Below, piece after piece: positions 20,959 to 29,278 of a stretch of DNA of 64,000 nt (position 1 is its first letter; each line of letters starts with the position of its first letter). Position numbers and translations under genes: made by a program. The notes under the pieces are model-generated. The model saw only the letters and a list, made by a program, of their open reading frames with translations. It ran no database searches and was not told the DNA's origin. The stretch is taken from the NCBI GenBank assembly GCA_947259915.1, contig CAMYOC010000051.1, positions 62,001-126,000 of the forward strand, in the 5' to 3' direction. This DNA is from an uncultured Gammaproteobacteria bacterium. Its GTDB lineage: Bacteria > Pseudomonadota > Gammaproteobacteria > Steroidobacterales > XN24.

Positions 20959-20980
20959 GTCTGAATGACACCAGTCAGAC
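20959..20980. repeat. 22-bp imperfect dyad upstream of the HEAT-like secreted protein gene
   Basis: GTCTGAATGACACCAGTCAGAC has 6-bp perfect outer arms (GTCTGA/TCAGAC) plus two further inner pairs. It ends 12 bases before the ATG at 20993. It could be an operator or a 5'-UTR hairpin that affects translation. Confidence 0.5.
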
Positions 20981-20992
20981 AACGGGGGCAGA

Positions 20993-22120
20993 ATGAGTCG
21001 ACGACGAACTGGCGTAACTTTCGGTGTTTTTGTCTTCGCGCTCTGCGTCGCGTGGTCGACGACAGTCGCTGCCGCGCCGGGCGCCAAGAGGACCGAAGCG
21101 GCCAAGGCCGCCAAGGCCACTAGTGGCGGGCGTTATGAACAGATGGCAAGAAAGTCCGCCGCGCTGGTCGCTGCGTCGGACACGCAGGGCCTGGCGGCAC
21201 ATCTCCGGCAATTAAAGTCCGATGCGGCGCTCGATGACGCGGCCCGGGAGCGGCTGCTGCGCGCGACCGTGCTTGAGCTGGCCACGCTGACGCCGCAGTC
21301 GGACATCGAAACCGAGATCAGATCCCTGTCCGGCTATCAGACGAAGACCTGGATCACTGAATACGAACACGGGCACCCGGAGCGCTTCCCGGCCTATGAC
21401 GTGGCCGCCGCCGCACGCTTTGTAGAGCAACGCTGGCAGGAGACCACGGCGCGCAAGACCGCCGCCGCGGCGATCGGCCGCGCCGATACCGCCGTGGTCG
21501 ACCGTTACATCAGCGGCTCGGCGACCGAACGGCAGGGCTTCGAAGAAGCGTTCGCGGCGGCAACGCCCGAACGCGTGGCGGTTTACGCCGATGACCTCGA
21601 GCGCCGTCTCACTGCCGGAGCACCCGTGGCCGGGCTGGCCCGCGTGGTGGCGCTGGCCAGCGGTGACGAGGCCTTGCTTGAGGCAGTGATCCTGGATGCG
21701 CCACCGCAGGAGGCACTGCGTGCGCTTGCCACAATCGATCCCGCAGGCGGGTCGCCCGCAACACTGACAATACTCGCCGCCGCCGCCGAGCGTGACGCCA
21801 CCGCGTCCGCTGCGCTGCTCAAGATCGCGCCCCTGGCCACAACCGATACGTCGGCACGCCGCCTGCTGTTTGACGCGCTGGATGGGCCCCACGGCGCCAG
21901 CGCCGCGGCCGCGCTCGCGCGTGGCAACGACCCAGGGATCATCGACGAACTCGCCGGGCTGCTGCGCAACAGCGACGATGAGTTGCAGCGCCGCCGCGCC
22001 CTCCTCGCCTTGCGGCTGACCGACAACGAAAGATCCAGGGATCACCTCAGGGCCTTCGCGCGGGGTCCGGAGACACCCACGTCGCTGCTCGCCGAAGTCC
22101 CGTCGTGGCTACGCCAATGA
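20993..22120 (+). CDS. Secreted alpha-helical repeat protein, function unknown
   Basis: The 375-residue product has a signal peptide (RRRTGVTFGVFVFALCVAWS, cleaved near AAA). Its body is Ala/Leu-rich and helical, resembling HEAT-type repeats, for example DGPHGASAAAALARGNDPGIIDEL and LLRNSDDELQRRRALLALRL. No catalytic motif is seen. Its stop overlaps the start of the M14 peptidase gene by four bases, so the two are translationally coupled and probably work together outside the cytoplasm. A role as scaffold or regulator of the peptidase is a guess. I do not recognise a named family. Confidence 0.7.
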   Translation: MSRRRTGVTFGVFVFALCVAWSTTVAAAPGAKRTEAAKAAKATSGGRYEQMARKSAALVAASDTQGLAAHLRQLKSDAALDDAARERLLRATVLELATLTPQSDIETEIRSLSGYQTKTWITEYEHGHPERFPAYDVAAAARFVEQRWQETTARKTAAAAIGRADTAVVDRYISGSATERQGFEEAFAAATPERVAVYADDLERRLTAGAPVAGLARVVALASGDEALLEAVILDAPPQEALRALATIDPAGGSPATLTILAAAAERDATASAALLKIAPLATTDTSARRLLFDALDGPHGASAAAALARGNDPGIIDELAGLLRNSDDELQRRRALLALRLTDNERSRDHLRAFARGPETPTSLLAEVPSWLRQ

Positions 22121-24066
22121 TGCGCGGTTTGCTGGCCACGTTGGCGCTGTCGCTCGGCCTGCCGATGGCGCAGGCTGCGTGCCAGTTCGACAACTTCGGC
22201 ACGATTTCCAATCCCACGGATCCGTCCTGCCGCGACGCGCAATTCCGTTATACGCGTAGTGACAACACCGGCAACAATGTGGCACTGGGCTACGACGTGC
22301 CGTTGCCGGTGGACTCACTGACGCCGGTGGACGGATTCCGCAGTTACCAGAGCCTGTTCGAACGCCATCAGGCTCTCGACGCCGACAACTCCACCGTCGC
22401 CGGCCAGGTCGTGGGTCAGACCCTGGCCGGCCGCGATGTCTGGGTCTATGTCATCGGCGATGCTGACCGGACCACGGCTGACGGAGGCAGCGAGGCAGCG
22501 GCACTGATCAACGGCACCATCCACGCCCGCGAGTGGCAATCGCCGGAGGCGGTCACCGAGATCTATGAGCAACTGGTCGAAATCCAGGCTGATGGCGGCT
22601 TCGGCCAGTATCTGAGTGAAAACCTGTCGGTCCTCATCGTGCCGGTACTCAACGTGGACGGATTCACCCAGACACAGCGCTACCCGGATCGCTTTACCGG
22701 CGCGGAAAGACAACCACGCGACGGCCGCATGCGGCGCAAGAACATGCAGAGTCCAGGCGGTGTGCCGGTAGACGAGGATATCGACGCCACCACTGATAAT
22801 TTCTTCGGCGTCGATCTGAACCGGAACAGCCCGCGCGGCTGGGGCCTGAACGGCGGTTCCAGCAACAATCCCGTCAGCCTGGTCTACCGCGGCCCGGCCG
22901 CACAGAGCGAGCCGGAGATCCAGGCCCTGGTAGCCGCCTCGGACCTGGCGCCAGTGACGCGGCTGCGCTTCTTTTCCGACGTCCACTCCTTCTCGCAGAT
23001 CTTTTTTACGCCGCTGACCGGCAACGGCCGCCGTGACCAGATCACCGCCAACCTGGTGGGGCGCATGCGTGCGGTGCTCGGCAACAAATACCGCTATGGC
23101 GCCGAATCCGGTTCCGGCATCGGGCTGACCTCGGACTATTTCGCCCGCACGTTTCAGATCCCGGCCTGGACGCTGGAGATCGAGCCGTTGAGCGGTGGCG
23201 TCGATTACGGTGGCACCAATCACGGTCACAGCGGTTTCGTTTTGCCAGACGATCAGGTTGCGCGGATGCGCGACGAAGTGGCGTCGATGGTGCTGGCCGG
23301 ACTCTATCGCCAGACCGACGCACCACGCGTACAGGCGGTCGAAATCCGCGACCAGGCCAGCGGCGAACTGCGCTACGCGGCCAGCTGGGTGGCAGACGGC
23401 GACGGTCGTCGCCTGGACGTGAGCACGGACCAGGCGCTGGTGACCGGACGCGCCTACCGGCTGTGGCTGGCCTTTAACCGGCCAATGCGCTGGCGCGACC
23501 CGGCCGGCGCAGTCAGCAATTATCCTGGCCAGTCGACGGCGGCGTTTCCGAACCTCAGGCTGCAATTCCCGACGCTCACTGGTGCCGGCTCGGATATCCC
23601 TATCAGCGGCAGCGGGAGCAACTGGCTCGACACCCCTGGCGGCGCTGGGAGCGGTTTTTTGCGTTACCGGGACGATGCGCTGTCGGTGGCTTTCACGGTA
23701 CCCCAGGACTTGCCCGCCGCCGCCGCAGTGCCAGGTGTCCTCGTCATTGAGACCCTGGACATCGTGATGGCCGCGCTCGACGGTGATCCGACCAGCCGTG
23801 TGGACTGGGCGGGCGGCCGCTGGATCGGCTACGAGGATGAGGACGGCAATGCCAATGATGTCGGCGGTCGCGACTGCAAGATCGTGGTCTACGTTGCCAG
23901 TGACGAGAACGCGACACCGCCAGCCAGCCGCGATGTTGGCTGTAGCTCGGCCCAGGCGCCGGCACCCCCGCCTGCAAACGGTGGCGGCGGTGGTGGCGGT
24001 GGGCTGGTGTTGTGGTTGTTGCCGTTTCTGTTGATTGGCGCCTGGCGACAACGCCGCCGCCGGTAG
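22117..24066 (+). CDS. M14-family zinc carboxypeptidase with GlyGly-CTERM-like tail
   Basis: This 649-residue secreted metallopeptidase starts with a signal peptide (MMRGLLATLALSLGLPMAQA). The M14 zinc site is complete: His and Glu in GTIHAREWQSPE, the third ligand His in FFSDVHSFSQ, and the catalytic Glu in WTLEIEPLSGG. A beta-rich domain follows (about residues 400-590). Then comes a Pro/Gly spacer with eight glycines, one hydrophobic helix (LVLWLLPFLLIGAW) and a terminal RQRRRR. That end matches the GlyGly-CTERM pattern handled by rhombosortase, which would release or anchor the enzyme after type II secretion. The ATG at 22117 overlaps the upstream stop; the track start at 22105 is less likely. 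Confidence 0.9.
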   Translation: MMRGLLATLALSLGLPMAQAACQFDNFGTISNPTDPSCRDAQFRYTRSDNTGNNVALGYDVPLPVDSLTPVDGFRSYQSLFERHQALDADNSTVAGQVVGQTLAGRDVWVYVIGDADRTTADGGSEAAALINGTIHAREWQSPEAVTEIYEQLVEIQADGGFGQYLSENLSVLIVPVLNVDGFTQTQRYPDRFTGAERQPRDGRMRRKNMQSPGGVPVDEDIDATTDNFFGVDLNRNSPRGWGLNGGSSNNPVSLVYRGPAAQSEPEIQALVAASDLAPVTRLRFFSDVHSFSQIFFTPLTGNGRRDQITANLVGRMRAVLGNKYRYGAESGSGIGLTSDYFARTFQIPAWTLEIEPLSGGVDYGGTNHGHSGFVLPDDQVARMRDEVASMVLAGLYRQTDAPRVQAVEIRDQASGELRYAASWVADGDGRRLDVSTDQALVTGRAYRLWLAFNRPMRWRDPAGAVSNYPGQSTAAFPNLRLQFPTLTGAGSDIPISGSGSNWLDTPGGAGSGFLRYRDDALSVAFTVPQDLPAAAAVPGVLVIETLDIVMAALDGDPTSRVDWAGGRWIGYEDEDGNANDVGGRDCKIVVYVASDENATPPASRDVGCSSAQAPAPPPANGGGGGGGGLVLWLLPFLLIGAWRQRRRR

Positions 24067-24098
24067 CCGCGCCCCGAGGCGGCGGCTAAGCTGAGCCG

Positions 24099-24566
24099 GT
24101 GCTCGAACAGGAATCGACAGCTGACACCCTTGCGTTGCCCAGCGCGGGCTTTTTGCGCCGTCTCGGCGCGATGGCCTACGATCTGCTGGTGGTCACCGCG
24201 CTGTTGATGCTCACCGGCTTCGCCGCGCTCACGGTCACCGGAGGCGTCGCCATCGACGCCGGGACGTGGTGGTTCCGCGCCTTGCTGATACTCGTCACCA
24301 GCGGTTTCTTCTGCGGCTTCTGGGTGCGCGGCGGCCAGACCATCGGCATGCGCGCCTGGCGTCTGCAGCTGATCGGCGATGCGGGTCGTGGCGAGGCCGT
24401 AAGTCCGGCTCGAGCCGTCGGGCGTCTGGCCGCGGCCTGCCTCTCGGCGCTGCCCGCGGGTCTCGGCTATCTGTGGATCTTGTTCGACCGTCGCGGCCTG
24501 GCCTGGCACGACCGTCTCAGCGGAACCCGGGTCGTGCTGCTTCCGCCCAAACCGCGCCAGCGTTAG
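24099..24566 (+). CDS. RDD family membrane protein
   Basis: This 155-residue integral membrane protein has the RDD pattern: AGFLRRLGAMAYDLLVVTALL (Arg and Asp in the first helix), a second helix (WWFRALLILVTSGFFCGFW), the GGQTIGMRAWRLQL loop, and a third helix ending in LWILFDRRGLAWHDRLSGT. Molecular function is unknown; some relatives affect ion exchange or small-molecule import. The start is GTG at 24099, 32 bp after the peptidase. The TAG stop overlaps the lptG stop on the other strand by three bases. Confidence 0.88.
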   Translation: MLEQESTADTLALPSAGFLRRLGAMAYDLLVVTALLMLTGFAALTVTGGVAIDAGTWWFRALLILVTSGFFCGFWVRGGQTIGMRAWRLQLIGDAGRGEAVSPARAVGRLAAACLSALPAGLGYLWILFDRRGLAWHDRLSGTRVVLLPPKPRQR

Positions 24567-25630
24567 CGGATCCGCGCGAGCCCGGCAGCGGCCGCGGCGC
24601 TCAGCAACAGCAGCGGCAGCCAGGCCGCCAGCAGCGGCGACATATCGTAAACCGCAGCACTGTTGGTGAGCGCGCCGGTGGCGAGAAAATAGGTCACGCC
24701 GATCAGTACGCCGATCACCATGCGCACACCGTTACCGCCACTGCGCAGCGGACCGAATACGAACGGCAGCGCCAACAACACCATCAGGATGACCGCACAG
24801 GCGTTGGCCCAGCGCGACCACAGCGCAAGTTCGTAGCGTTCCGCCGCCAGATCGTTGGCGCGCAGGTAATCGATGTACTCGCTCAGGCTCGGCGTCGACA
24901 GGCGGCTGGGTTCGACGATGGATACCTCCAGCACCTCGGGAGCCAACTGCGTCTCCATCATCCGCGGCGCGGCGAGATCGATGACGGCGACCTCGCCGTC
25001 CACGCGGGTCGAGACGAAGTCCTCCAGCCGCCAGGTGTCGCCATCCAGCTTGCGCCCGCTGCGCGCGTGGCCGATGGATCGCAGCTGTCCCGTTTCATCG
25101 AACTCGAAGCTGAACACGCCGGCGAGGCTGCTCGGGTCCTGCACCTGGAGAATATTGAGGATGCGGGGACCATCGCGCAGCCAGGTGCCGGCCAGGCGGC
25201 TGGTACCGGGTGTGCCCTGTTTCAGTTCCGCTTTGTACTCCTGCTTGAAGCGCTCAGCGGGCGGACCCACGATCTCGCCTAGCACCCCGGCCGCCAGCGC
25301 GAGCACGCAACCGGTCACAAACATCGCCAGCGCCAGACGCACGGTGCTGACACCCGCTGCCCTGATCACTACCAGCTCGCTGCGATTCGCGAGCGTGCCC
25401 AGACCCAGCATCGAGCCGAGCAGCACTGCCATGGGGAAGACATCGAACGCATTGGTGGGGAAGGTGAGGACCACCACAAGGATCGCGTCGGTAACACCAA
25501 AGCGGCCCACGCCGACATCATCGAGCTGGGCGGCGAGATTGACGAAACCGATCAATGCCAACAGCACCAGCATCACGATCAGCGTGGCGCGGGCGATAGC
25601 TCCGAACAGATAGCGATCCAGCAGCATCAT
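24563..25630 (-). CDS. lptG: LPS export ABC transporter permease LptG
   Basis: LptG and LptF form the inner-membrane channel of the LptB2FG machine that lifts lipopolysaccharide out of the inner membrane. The 355-residue protein has six membrane helices (for example ATLIVMLVLLALIGFVNL near the N-terminus and three C-terminal ones). A periplasmic beta-jellyroll lies between helices 3 and 4. The real start is the ATG at 25630 (MMLLDRYLF), which overlaps the lptF stop by four bases. The ORF track adds 33 codons from inside lptF. The TAA stop overlaps the RDD gene stop. Confidence 0.95.
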   Translation of the reverse strand: MMLLDRYLFGAIARATLIVMLVLLALIGFVNLAAQLDDVGVGRFGVTDAILVVVLTFPTNAFDVFPMAVLLGSMLGLGTLANRSELVVIRAAGVSTVRLALAMFVTGCVLALAAGVLGEIVGPPAERFKQEYKAELKQGTPGTSRLAGTWLRDGPRILNILQVQDPSSLAGVFSFEFDETGQLRSIGHARSGRKLDGDTWRLEDFVSTRVDGEVAVIDLAAPRMMETQLAPEVLEVSIVEPSRLSTPSLSEYIDYLRANDLAAERYELALWSRWANACAVILMVLLALPFVFGPLRSGGNGVRMVIGVLIGVTYFLATGALTNSAAVYDMSPLLAAWLPLLLLSAAAAAGLARIR

Positions 25631-26739
25631 GCTCTCGCCCGCCGCCTCGGCCACGCCCGGAGCTGAACCGCGAGCATGCCCAGCGCCAGCGCTAGCGGCA
25701 GCAGATGCACCCACCATATCCCCAACCATCCGGGTACCGCGCCGCGCTCCAGCAGACTGCGGCCCACACCGAGCAGATTGCTGTAGAGCAGATAGACCAG
25801 TATCGCCAGCCCGAGCCGCGCGAAACGACTGTCGCGATGACTGCTCCGGGCGAGCGGCACCGCCACCACCAGCAACACCAGCAGCGACACCGGCGCCGCG
25901 ATGCGCCAGTGCAGCTCGGCACGATCGCGTGGGCTATCGGTCCTCATCAACTCCCGGGTCGGTCGCATCTCGCGGTTCTCCGGATTGACCACCAGCGGCG
26001 GCAGCAGGATCGGGATACCGTGTTCCTCGAAATCGATCAGGATGAAATCCAGCGTACCCGGCACACCGACAAAGCGGCGTCCCTGATAAAGGACGATCTC
26101 GCGGCGACTGCCGTCCGCCGACACCTGCTGGCGGCCGCTCTCGGCCGCCGCGACCTCTACCCGCTCACCGCTACGCAGCTGGATAAACACGTCGCGGAGC
26201 AAACCGTCCGGATCCGCAGCACGCGCGTAAAAAACCAGATTGCCGTCCGCGGTGCTGCGAAAGCGGCCGGGCTCCACTGGCGCCACCTGCATCTGGCGTT
26301 GCGCCTCCAGCTTGAGCAGATGGATGCGGGAGTTGACCCATGGACCGATCTGGAAAGCCAGCAACGCGGCGAGCGCCGCAACGATCAACCCCACCCATCC
26401 CAGCGGCCGGTACAGGCGCAGCGGACCTATGCCACAGGCGCCGAGGGCGTCCATCTCACTGTGCTGATACATACGGCCAAGGGCGAGGATGACTGAAAAG
26501 AACAGCGCCAGCGGCAGCAGCACCGTGAGATAGTTCAGCGAGGTCAGACCCAAAAGCTGGAACACATGCTCCTTGGGCAGGCGGTCGGCCGCGGCGCGCG
26601 CGAGCACCCGCGTAAACTGGTTGCCGACCAGGATCAGCAGCAACACCAAAGTGACGCCGCCGGCCGTGCGCAGGACCTCTCGGATGACATAACGGTCGAT
26701 GATGCCGGCCACTGTTCCCCGCTGACTGGCCTTCGCCAT
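25627..26739 (-). CDS. lptF: LPS export ABC transporter permease LptF
   Basis: LptF is the partner permease of LptG. The 370-residue protein begins with a cytoplasmic segment then IIDRYVIREVLRTAGGVTLV, the family N-terminus. It has YLTVLLPLALFFSVILALGRMY and the coupling-helix region SEMDALGACGIGPLRLYRP. The periplasmic jellyroll occupies the centre, and three more helices end the protein. lptF and lptG are translationally coupled. The gene is divergent from pepA across 174 bp, the same arrangement as in E. coli lptFG/pepA. Confidence 0.95.
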   Translation of the reverse strand: MAKASQRGTVAGIIDRYVIREVLRTAGGVTLVLLLILVGNQFTRVLARAAADRLPKEHVFQLLGLTSLNYLTVLLPLALFFSVILALGRMYQHSEMDALGACGIGPLRLYRPLGWVGLIVAALAALLAFQIGPWVNSRIHLLKLEAQRQMQVAPVEPGRFRSTADGNLVFYARAADPDGLLRDVFIQLRSGERVEVAAAESGRQQVSADGSRREIVLYQGRRFVGVPGTLDFILIDFEEHGIPILLPPLVVNPENREMRPTRELMRTDSPRDRAELHWRIAAPVSLLVLLVVAVPLARSSHRDSRFARLGLAILVYLLYSNLLGVGRSLLERGAVPGWLGIWWVHLLPLALALGMLAVQLRAWPRRRARA

Positions 26740-26913
26740 ATATGGGATTTTCGGATAGACTAGCGCCTTTTACGGCGCACGATTGGACGGTAAATGCCCG
26801 GACGTTCCGGTCCCGGTGCCGGTCTCTTTGGCGCTAAGTTAATCCAGATTCGGCACGGCCTCAAACCGCGGCCATATCGTCCGCACAGGGATGCGGGACT
26901 CAAGGAGCAATAG

Positions 26914-28404
26914 ATGGATTTTTTTGTGCGCAGTGGCCAACCGGGGAGTTTCAAGACGGGCTGCCTGATCCTCGGCGTCTTCGCGGACGGCAAACTGGAT
27001 GAGCGCGGCCAACAGATCGACAAGGCCAGCAAGGGCTTGCTGCGCGAACTCGGACGCCGGGGCGACCTGCCCAAAGAGCCGGGAGGCACCTTGATGGTCA
27101 CCGATCCCCGGGGTCTTGCGGCCCATCGCTTGCTCCTCGTCGGCTGCGGCAAGCCGGCTGCTTTCTCGATCAAGAGTCTGCGCAGCGCGACCACAGCCGC
27201 GGCTGTGGAACTCGCCGCGGTCGGCGCCGCCGACGCGATATCCCTGCTGAGCTGCAAGGACGTTGACGCCTATACCATCGCCCGCCATGGAGGCGAAGCG
27301 CTGGCCGGCGCGTTCTACCGCTTTGATCTCCTGAAAACAGGCACCAAGCGGCCTGCGCCCAAGTTAAAGCGTTTCGGCATGATGGTGGATAGCACCACCG
27401 ACAGACGGCATGCCAAGCGCGGTCTCGAGCACGCCAGCGCCATCGCAGCAGGCAGCGCGGCCGCGCGCGAACTGGCGAACCTGCCGGCGAATCACTGCAC
27501 TCCGACCCACCTGGCGAACTTCGCCCGCAAGCTCGCTGCCGGCGACAAGGCAATGAAGGTAAAGATCCTCGGCGAAGCAGAGATGCGCAAGCTGAAAATG
27601 GGATCCCTGCTGTCGGTTACCGCCGGCGCCGTCGAACCGGCCAAGCTGATCGTGCTGGAGTACAAAGGCAAAGGCGCCAAATCCAGCGCGCCCGTGGCGC
27701 TGGTTGGCAAGGGCGTGACCTTTGACACCGGTGGCATCTGCCTCAAACCACCGCCCGGGATGGACGAGATGAAGTTCGATATGGGCGGGGCGGCCGGTGT
27801 GCTTGGGACCATGACCGCGATTGCTCAATTGCGCCCGCCGATCAACGTGGTTGCGATTATTCCGGCCTGCGAAAACATGCCCTCCGGCACCGCCACCCGC
27901 CCCGGCGACGTGGTGCGCAGCATGTCCGGCAAGACCATCGAGATCCTCAACACGGACGCCGAGGGCCGGCTGATCCTGTGCGACGCGCTCACCTACGCGC
28001 GTCGCTACAAGCCGGCGGCCGTGGTCGATGTGGCCACGCTGACCGGCGCCTGCGTGATCGCGCTGGGTCACCACCTCACCGGTCTGATGTCGAAAGACGA
28101 CAAGCTCGCGGCGGAGCTGCTGGCAGCGGGTGAACAAGCGCAGGACCGCGCCTGGCGGATGCCGGTCGAAGAGGACTACAACAAGGAACTGCGGAGTAAC
28201 TTCGCCGATTTTGCCAATGTCGCCGGTCGCGAGGGCGGCGCGGTGACGGCCGCCTGCTTCCTGTCGCGCTTTACCGAAGGTCTGAGCTGGGCCCATCTCG
28301 ATATCGCCGGAACCGCCTGGCGATCCGGCCGCGCCAAAGGCGCCACCGGCCGGCCGGTGGGGCTGCTGGTACAGTTCCTGCTCAGCCGCGCCGGGACCGG
28401 ATGA
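26914..28404 (+). CDS. pepA: Leucyl aminopeptidase (M17)
   Basis: PepA is a hexameric di-zinc aminopeptidase; in E. coli it also binds DNA at Xer and carAB sites. The 496-residue protein has the N-terminal macro-like domain and the M17 catalytic domain. That domain carries GKGVTFDTGGICLKP (Lys and Asp ligands), MKFDMGGAAGVLG, and the signature NTDAEGRLIL with further metal ligands. AGGAG lies 8 bases before the ATG. It is divergent from lptF and overlaps holC by four bases. Confidence 0.97.
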   Translation: MDFFVRSGQPGSFKTGCLILGVFADGKLDERGQQIDKASKGLLRELGRRGDLPKEPGGTLMVTDPRGLAAHRLLLVGCGKPAAFSIKSLRSATTAAAVELAAVGAADAISLLSCKDVDAYTIARHGGEALAGAFYRFDLLKTGTKRPAPKLKRFGMMVDSTTDRRHAKRGLEHASAIAAGSAAARELANLPANHCTPTHLANFARKLAAGDKAMKVKILGEAEMRKLKMGSLLSVTAGAVEPAKLIVLEYKGKGAKSSAPVALVGKGVTFDTGGICLKPPPGMDEMKFDMGGAAGVLGTMTAIAQLRPPINVVAIIPACENMPSGTATRPGDVVRSMSGKTIEILNTDAEGRLILCDALTYARRYKPAAVVDVATLTGACVIALGHHLTGLMSKDDKLAAELLAAGEQAQDRAWRMPVEEDYNKELRSNFADFANVAGREGGAVTAACFLSRFTEGLSWAHLDIAGTAWRSGRAKGATGRPVGLLVQFLLSRAGTG

Positions 28405-28838
28405 CCCGGGTCGATTTCTACGTACTGAGTCAGGGTTCCGACCAGCAGCGCTCGGTCTTTGCCTGCCGGCTGGCAGAAAAGGCCCTGCGCCTCGGCCATG
28501 CGATCTACGTCCATACCCGGTCTGCAGCGGCGACGGCCCGGCTCGACGAAATGATGTGGACCTACCGGGACGGCAGCTTCCTGCCACATATGCCGAACGC
28601 GGACGCTGCCAGCACCGATCCCGCTGGCCGCACCCCGGTGCTGCTGGGCCACGATGAGGCGCCGGCAGACCATACGGATCTGCTGATCAATCTCGGTGCG
28701 GAGGTGCCATTGTTCTTCAGCCGTTTCGAGCGGGTGGCGGAGATCGTTTCGGGAGAAAATGAGGACCGTGCCCTGGCTCGGGACCGCTTCCGGTTCTATC
28801 GTGATCGCGGCTATAGCCTCAATACGCATCGGCTTTGA
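28401..28838 (+). CDS. holC: DNA polymerase III subunit chi
   Basis: HolC (chi) links the clamp loader to single-strand-binding protein. The 145-residue protein has the family pattern VDFYVLSQGSDQQRSVFACRLAEKAL, then LDEMMWTYRDGSFLPHM and VLLGHDE. The C-terminal stretch NENEDRALARDRFRFYRDRGY is close to family form (visible here as GENEDRALARDRFRFYRDRG). The ATG overlaps the pepA stop (ATGA). The pepA-holC-valS order matches E. coli, here with one extra small gene before valS. Confidence 0.95.
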   Translation: MTRVDFYVLSQGSDQQRSVFACRLAEKALRLGHAIYVHTRSAAATARLDEMMWTYRDGSFLPHMPNADAASTDPAGRTPVLLGHDEAPADHTDLLINLGAEVPLFFSRFERVAEIVSGENEDRALARDRFRFYRDRGYSLNTHRL

Positions 28839-28847
28839 GCAACGCAG

Positions 28848-29213
28848 ATGAGCGATAAAGACGACCAGGACCCGGCCCCCGTCCCGGTGCTGACCGCGGC
28901 GGCTGACGTCAGCGGCGTGGTGCCGGTGCTCACCAGCGCCATGGCTGCCGGACCGGGCGCGGCCGAAACGCCAACGCTGACCGAGGCTCACGCTCCGCAA
29001 ACGGCCGCGCCGACGGGCCTCAGCGACGAGGCGCTTCTGGTTCTGCGCTCCCGGCTGGCGGTGATGACGCGCGATCTGACCGAGCGCCTGCTCGAAGAAT
29101 CTCTCAGCGAACTGGAAACCGCCCTGTTCGAAAAGGTGTCCTCACGGCTGCGCGAGCAGCTGCCCGATATGCTCGAGCAGGCACTACGTGATCATTTCGA
29201 TCCTCAGGATTGA
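28848..29213 (+). CDS. Hypothetical protein with repeated PVLT-type motifs
   Basis: The 121-residue protein is acidic and disordered at its N-terminus, where [16 protein letters not shown] and ETPTLTEA repeat a short motif about every 15-25 residues. The C-terminal half (about residues 58-121) is an amphipathic helix-rich segment ([20 protein letters not shown]) that could form a coiled coil. It resembles DUF2486-type proteins, which also carry PVLT motifs; the match is by eye. It lies between holC and valS, nine bases after holC. The repeats look like a linear binding motif for an unknown partner. Confidence 0.65.
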   Translation: MSDKDDQDPAPVPVLTAAADVSGVVPVLTSAMAAGPGAAETPTLTEAHAPQTAAPTGLSDEALLVLRSRLAVMTRDLTERLLEESLSELETALFEKVSSRLREQLPDMLEQALRDHFDPQD

Positions 29214-29239
29214 TCCCGCCAGCGGCACTCCCGCTCCGT

Positions 29240-29245
29240 TATAAT
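29240..29245 (+). promoter_or_regulatory. Probable -10 element of valS
   Basis: A perfect TATAAT follows CTCCGT, 33 bases before the valS ATG. A TTGATC (29210-29215) is too far away (24 bp) to serve as a normal -35. The element suggests that valS has its own promoter besides read-through from pepA. Confidence 0.45.
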
Positions 29246-29278
29246 CCCCGCCGGCGCCACGTTGGCGGAAGGATCCCG

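Larger units (their letters stand above)
20522..20992. other. 470-bp intergenic region without a convincing gene
   Basis: This is the only stretch over 300 bases with no gene I accept. It holds a strong minus-strand terminator near its left end, an 11-bp dyad CTCAGTCTGAG (20746-20756), and a 22-bp dyad just before the next gene. One minus-strand frame ends ...SKEAAA-stop directly before the terminator, but it has no start codon. A plus-strand ORF (20721-20996) has GGGGAG before its ATG and an ATGA overlap with the next gene, but weak GC bias at third positions. A small RNA or a decayed gene on the minus strand are both possible. Confidence 0.5.

Noticed and set aside
20721-20996. Plus-strand ORF (MSESGTYCAQSEWS...) with GGGGAG before the ATG and an ATGA overlap with the next gene
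   Set aside because: The third-position GC bias is weak compared with neighbours, the product is Cys-rich with no family likeness, and the region carries dyads and an opposite-strand terminator. It is not excluded but is unsupported.
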